The translations under genes were made by a program, and so were the position numbers. A DNA stretch of 64,000 bases from NCBI GenBank assembly GCA_019634695.1, contig JAHCAW010000006.1, forward strand, positions 62,001-126,000, written 5' to 3'. Positions 61,040-64,000 of this stretch are shown here, piece by piece. The notes under the pieces were generated by a model. It saw only the letters and a program-made list of their open reading frames with translations, did no database searches and had not been told where the DNA came from. How positions within the stretch are numbered: the stretch's first letter is position 1; every line of letters begins with the position of its first letter. Origin of the DNA: Candidatus Sumerlaeia bacterium. Lineage in GTDB: Bacteria > Sumerlaeota > Sumerlaeia > SLMS01 > JAHLLQ01.

Positions 61040-62092
61040 ATGAATACATTGATGCGTCCACTCTGCTGCATCGTTGCTGCTGCCCTGTCGCTGAGCAGGT
61101 GTTGGAGTGCGGTGCCTCCACCTTTCGACGAAATCCAGGAAGCTGCGAGGGCCCAACTCGAAGCCCTTTCGGGTCGCCGCATCGTCATGCAGTTCGTCGA
61201 GGAAAAGCCGTTGGCCGTCTCCGATTTCCGGACCTCGATGGAGCGAATTGTCTCAGACCACGACCGGATTCAGATGGACGACTCCCTTCTTGCGCGCCAT
61301 CCGCGTGAACTTTGGCCCCAAATCCGGGAGAACTTCGCGGACCAGCGCGAGCAGTTCGCCGGTACGTTGCGCGACCTGGCAGGACAGGAAGGGTTGTTTC
61401 AGTTCTGTTCGGACTTCAGGGGTCGACTGGAGATCGTTCTGGACCAGCCCTCAGACACCCTGCGGCTGACCCGAACCGACGAACGCGACATCCACTCCCT
61501 GCTCGATGCTGCCGATCCTCACAATGCACTCGTCGAATACCTCAAGCTGAACACATCTGGATCGAGCATTATCGTGTTCGAGCGCGATACCCACTCGACC
61601 TTCGAACTGGATCGCAATCGCCTGATCGTGACTCACGCTCTCGAGACGGGCAGACGGGACTGGCTGATTGAGTCCCTCGGTGTGCCGCTCGTCGATTGGT
61701 CACTCTTGCGCAACCCAGTCCTGAGTTGGAGTGGGTCCGAACTGAACGTGACAACAAGCGGGCCGCACGATGTCCGTTGGGAGTGCACCCTGGATCGCTC
61801 CATGGGCTGGAAGCTGACGCGATTGCGGACCGGGGTCGGCAAGCAGGATCAGACCACTATCGTCTTGTCGGACTTCATTCGGGTCGACGATACTTGGCTG
61901 CCCGGACGGGCGGAAGTCACCGAATTTGACATCCGAAAGAGTCGGGGGGTCAGACTTCGCAAGACCTTGACACTGCTGGAGTACTACCCCGCGGAGCGCT
62001 GGAGTTTGGCCGAAACGACAGCCCTCCCGACTGACGAGCACACCGTTGTCGACGGCGTGGGCTTCCCGCACCCTGACGCGGTTGCCCCCTAG
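61040..62092 (+). CDS. Secreted protein, tandem paralogue B, unknown family
   Basis: 350 residues. Signal peptide at about 1-24 (RPLCCIVAAALSLSRCWSA). The same protein architecture as the preceding gene: an N-terminal helical part (IQEAARAQLEALSGRRIVMQF; paralogue A has ASRQEQGVSGCRIVYGL), a central DFRGRLEIVLDQPSDTLRLTRTDERD (A: GFEGRIELVYDKDAKALRVTREDERD), and the WECTLDR/LPGRAEVTEFDI C-terminal half. No ribosome site is evident. 211 bp separate it from paralogue A; this gap has no coding sequence that I can support. Its stop shares a CTAG with the stop of the convergent next gene. Confidence 0.7.
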   Translation: MNTLMRPLCCIVAAALSLSRCWSAVPPPFDEIQEAARAQLEALSGRRIVMQFVEEKPLAVSDFRTSMERIVSDHDRIQMDDSLLARHPRELWPQIRENFADQREQFAGTLRDLAGQEGLFQFCSDFRGRLEIVLDQPSDTLRLTRTDERDIHSLLDAADPHNALVEYLKLNTSGSSIIVFERDTHSTFELDRNRLIVTHALETGRRDWLIESLGVPLVDWSLLRNPVLSWSGSELNVTTSGPHDVRWECTLDRSMGWKLTRLRTGVGKQDQTTIVLSDFIRVDDTWLPGRAEVTEFDIRKSRGVRLRKTLTLLEYYPAERWSLAETTALPTDEHTVVDGVGFPHPDAVAP

Positions 62093-62883
62093 TTGGCGGA
62101 AGGCACCATCAGGACAGTCCGGGCCAACGGGTTCTCCACGAAACCCCACCCTTCGATTCCCCGCAGTTCCAGAAACTCGCGTGCCAGAATGGCGCGCAGT
62201 TGCTCCGGACTGACCCCGGCGGGCAGGGGGACCGGCGCCGCGAGGTCGGCGTCGAGGTCGGCGTCGAGGCCGGCGACGAGGCGGGCGAGGGCGTCGCGGT
62301 CGGCGGGGGCCAGGCGCTCGGGGTGCTCGACGCGGAACGTCCAGAGGGGCGGCGGGGCGACTGGGGCGTCCGGGCAGGCGGCGGCAGCGAGGGCGTGGAG
62401 TTCGGCGGCGAGGGCGGGTGCGAGGTCGGCGGACAGGCGACCGATCCCCTGCGCCAGGGCATCCTCCGGGCCCTGCCACGAGACGCCCCAGGCGGCGACC
62501 GGTCGGGTGCGGGCCGGTCGACCGTCGGTCTCGAGGGTCGCGATCCAGCGGACGCGGGCGCGCCAAGGGCCTTCGGGCGAGGCCCGCTCGGCCGGTTCGG
62601 CGACCACCGTGGCGGCCAGCCGCCCGGGCCAGGCGCCGGCCAGCAGGACGTGCATCGGGGCCAGGACGGCCTCGGCGTCGGGCAGGGCAAGGCGGGACTC
62701 CAGCCGAAAGTCGGCCGGGACGGGCTCGCCGGCGGCAGGGCAGGGCGGGGGAGCGGGCGCCTCGATGGGAGCCGGCGCGGGCGGAGGCGGCGGGGTCGCG
62801 GGCGCGCGCCCGCACAGGCCGAGACCCGCGGCGAGCAGCGGGAGACTCCATCTGAGACTGGGTTCGCGGTTGCGGCGCGGCAT
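62089..62883 (-). CDS. Secreted Pro/Ala-rich protein, unknown
   Basis: 264 residues. Signal-like N-terminus (LRWSLPLLAAGLGLCGRAPA) with a possible lipidation Cys, then a proline-rich spacer (PPPPPAPAPIEAPAPPP) and a beta-rich core (RARVRWIATLETDGRPARTRPVAAWGVSWQG), ending with a helical segment (LRAILAREFLELRGIEGWGFVENP). The last part (TVLMVPSAN) has a shape reminiscent of penicillin-binding-protein activator LpoB-like proteins, but I will not assign it. High GC, unlike the neighbouring secreted cluster. Stop codon shared as CTAG with paralogue B. Confidence 0.65.
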   Translation of the reverse strand: MPRRNREPSLRWSLPLLAAGLGLCGRAPATPPPPPAPAPIEAPAPPPCPAAGEPVPADFRLESRLALPDAEAVLAPMHVLLAGAWPGRLAATVVAEPAERASPEGPWRARVRWIATLETDGRPARTRPVAAWGVSWQGPEDALAQGIGRLSADLAPALAAELHALAAAACPDAPVAPPPLWTFRVEHPERLAPADRDALARLVAGLDADLDADLAAPVPLPAGVSPEQLRAILAREFLELRGIEGWGFVENPLARTVLMVPSAN

Positions 62884-62925
62884 CGGTCTGGGCTTCCGCG
62901 GGTCAGGAATATGCCTGCTTTGACC

Positions 62926-62956
62926 TTGACGGGTTCCGGCGCGGGCCCGCTAGCCT
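62926..62956 (+). promoter_or_regulatory. Candidate promoter for ftsH
   Basis: TTGACG at 62926-62931 and TAGCCT at 62951-62956, a 19-bp spacer like that of the prepilin-1 candidate. The leader would be about 105 nt. An alternative TTGACA at 62978 has no good -10 partner. Confidence 0.3.
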
Positions 62957-63014
62957 AAAGCTCCGGCGCGCTGCGGGTTGACACAATCCTTGCGTCAGGG
63001 CGACAAACAGATAG

Positions 63015-64000
<986 letters not shown>

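Overview
This is a GC-rich, densely packed bacterial chromosome fragment of 64 kb with about 55 genes, nearly all with recognisable bacterial relatives. No phage, transposase, CRISPR array, rRNA or tRNA was seen. The mix is typical of poorly cultured members of the Planctomycetes/Hydrogenedentes/Sumerlaeota part of the tree: type IV-like prepilins with a conserved FLEAQ-RSKVSR block, GHL10 and DUF4434 sugar-hydrolase-like proteins, a C25 gingipain-like protease, a golvesin-tailed phosphodiester glycosidase, a dockerin-like tail, and short-period repeat arrays between genes. Sumerlaeota is my best guess, from gene content only and at low confidence. Lipoproteins, an AMIN-amidase, FtsH, PlsC and LepB indicate a diderm, peptidoglycan-bearing cell.

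Layout. 1-2.8 kb: end of a beta-helix/dockerin-like protein, a GHL10 lipoprotein and a thioesterase. 2.9-5.1 kb (minus): scpA-scpB-rluB. 5.3-9.5 kb (plus): a metal permease, argD and sulfite reductase. 9.6-12.3 kb: serC and a divergent NtrC-type regulator with a perfect dyad between them. 12.3-12.65 kb: a non-coding two-copy hairpin element. 12.8-20.6 kb: a GT39-like membrane protein, carbamate kinase, and a haem operon hemA-hemCD(fused)-hemL. 20.7-25.9 kb: an arrestin-like protein, two small membrane proteins, lepB, fusA and an XRE regulator. 26.3-32.5 kb: a giant C25 protease and a serine-palmitoyltransferase-like enzyme. 32.7-36.9 kb: a Ser/Thr kinase with a cyclic-nucleotide-binding tail, plsC and rpsA. 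37-45.8 kb: an unrecognised 448-aa protein, a TPR protein, DUF4434, a mntA-hepT pair with a truncated toxin, ymdB, two prepilins and a PASTA protein. 45.8-50.4 kb (minus): amiC-hprK-GH57. 50.6-54.1 kb: a coiled-coil protein, a lipoprotein and metY-metX. 54.2-57.8 kb: a methyltransferase pair, a phosphodiester glycosidase and ribE. 57.9-62.1 kb: four co-directional secreted proteins that I do not recognise as a known system. 62.1-64 kb: a secreted protein and the start of ftsH.

Metabolic logic. Sulfite reductase plus MetX and MetY makes a complete path from sulfite to homocysteine by direct sulfhydrylation. HemA, HemL, HemC and HemD give the C5 route to uroporphyrinogen III, which also supplies the sirohaem needed by the sulfite reductase. 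ArgD, SerC and RibE are housekeeping biosynthesis.

The most unusual material is partly outside the genes: (i) two inverted copies of a three-hairpin module with compensated stem changes (12.3-12.6 kb); (ii) 7-bp-period arrays directly on or after three stop codons; (iii) 9-bp-period arrays beside genes. Among proteins, the stand-outs are a HepT that appears to lack its HEPN active site and the 57.9-62.1 kb secreted cluster, which contains an 18-cysteine protein and a tandem pair of full-length paralogues.
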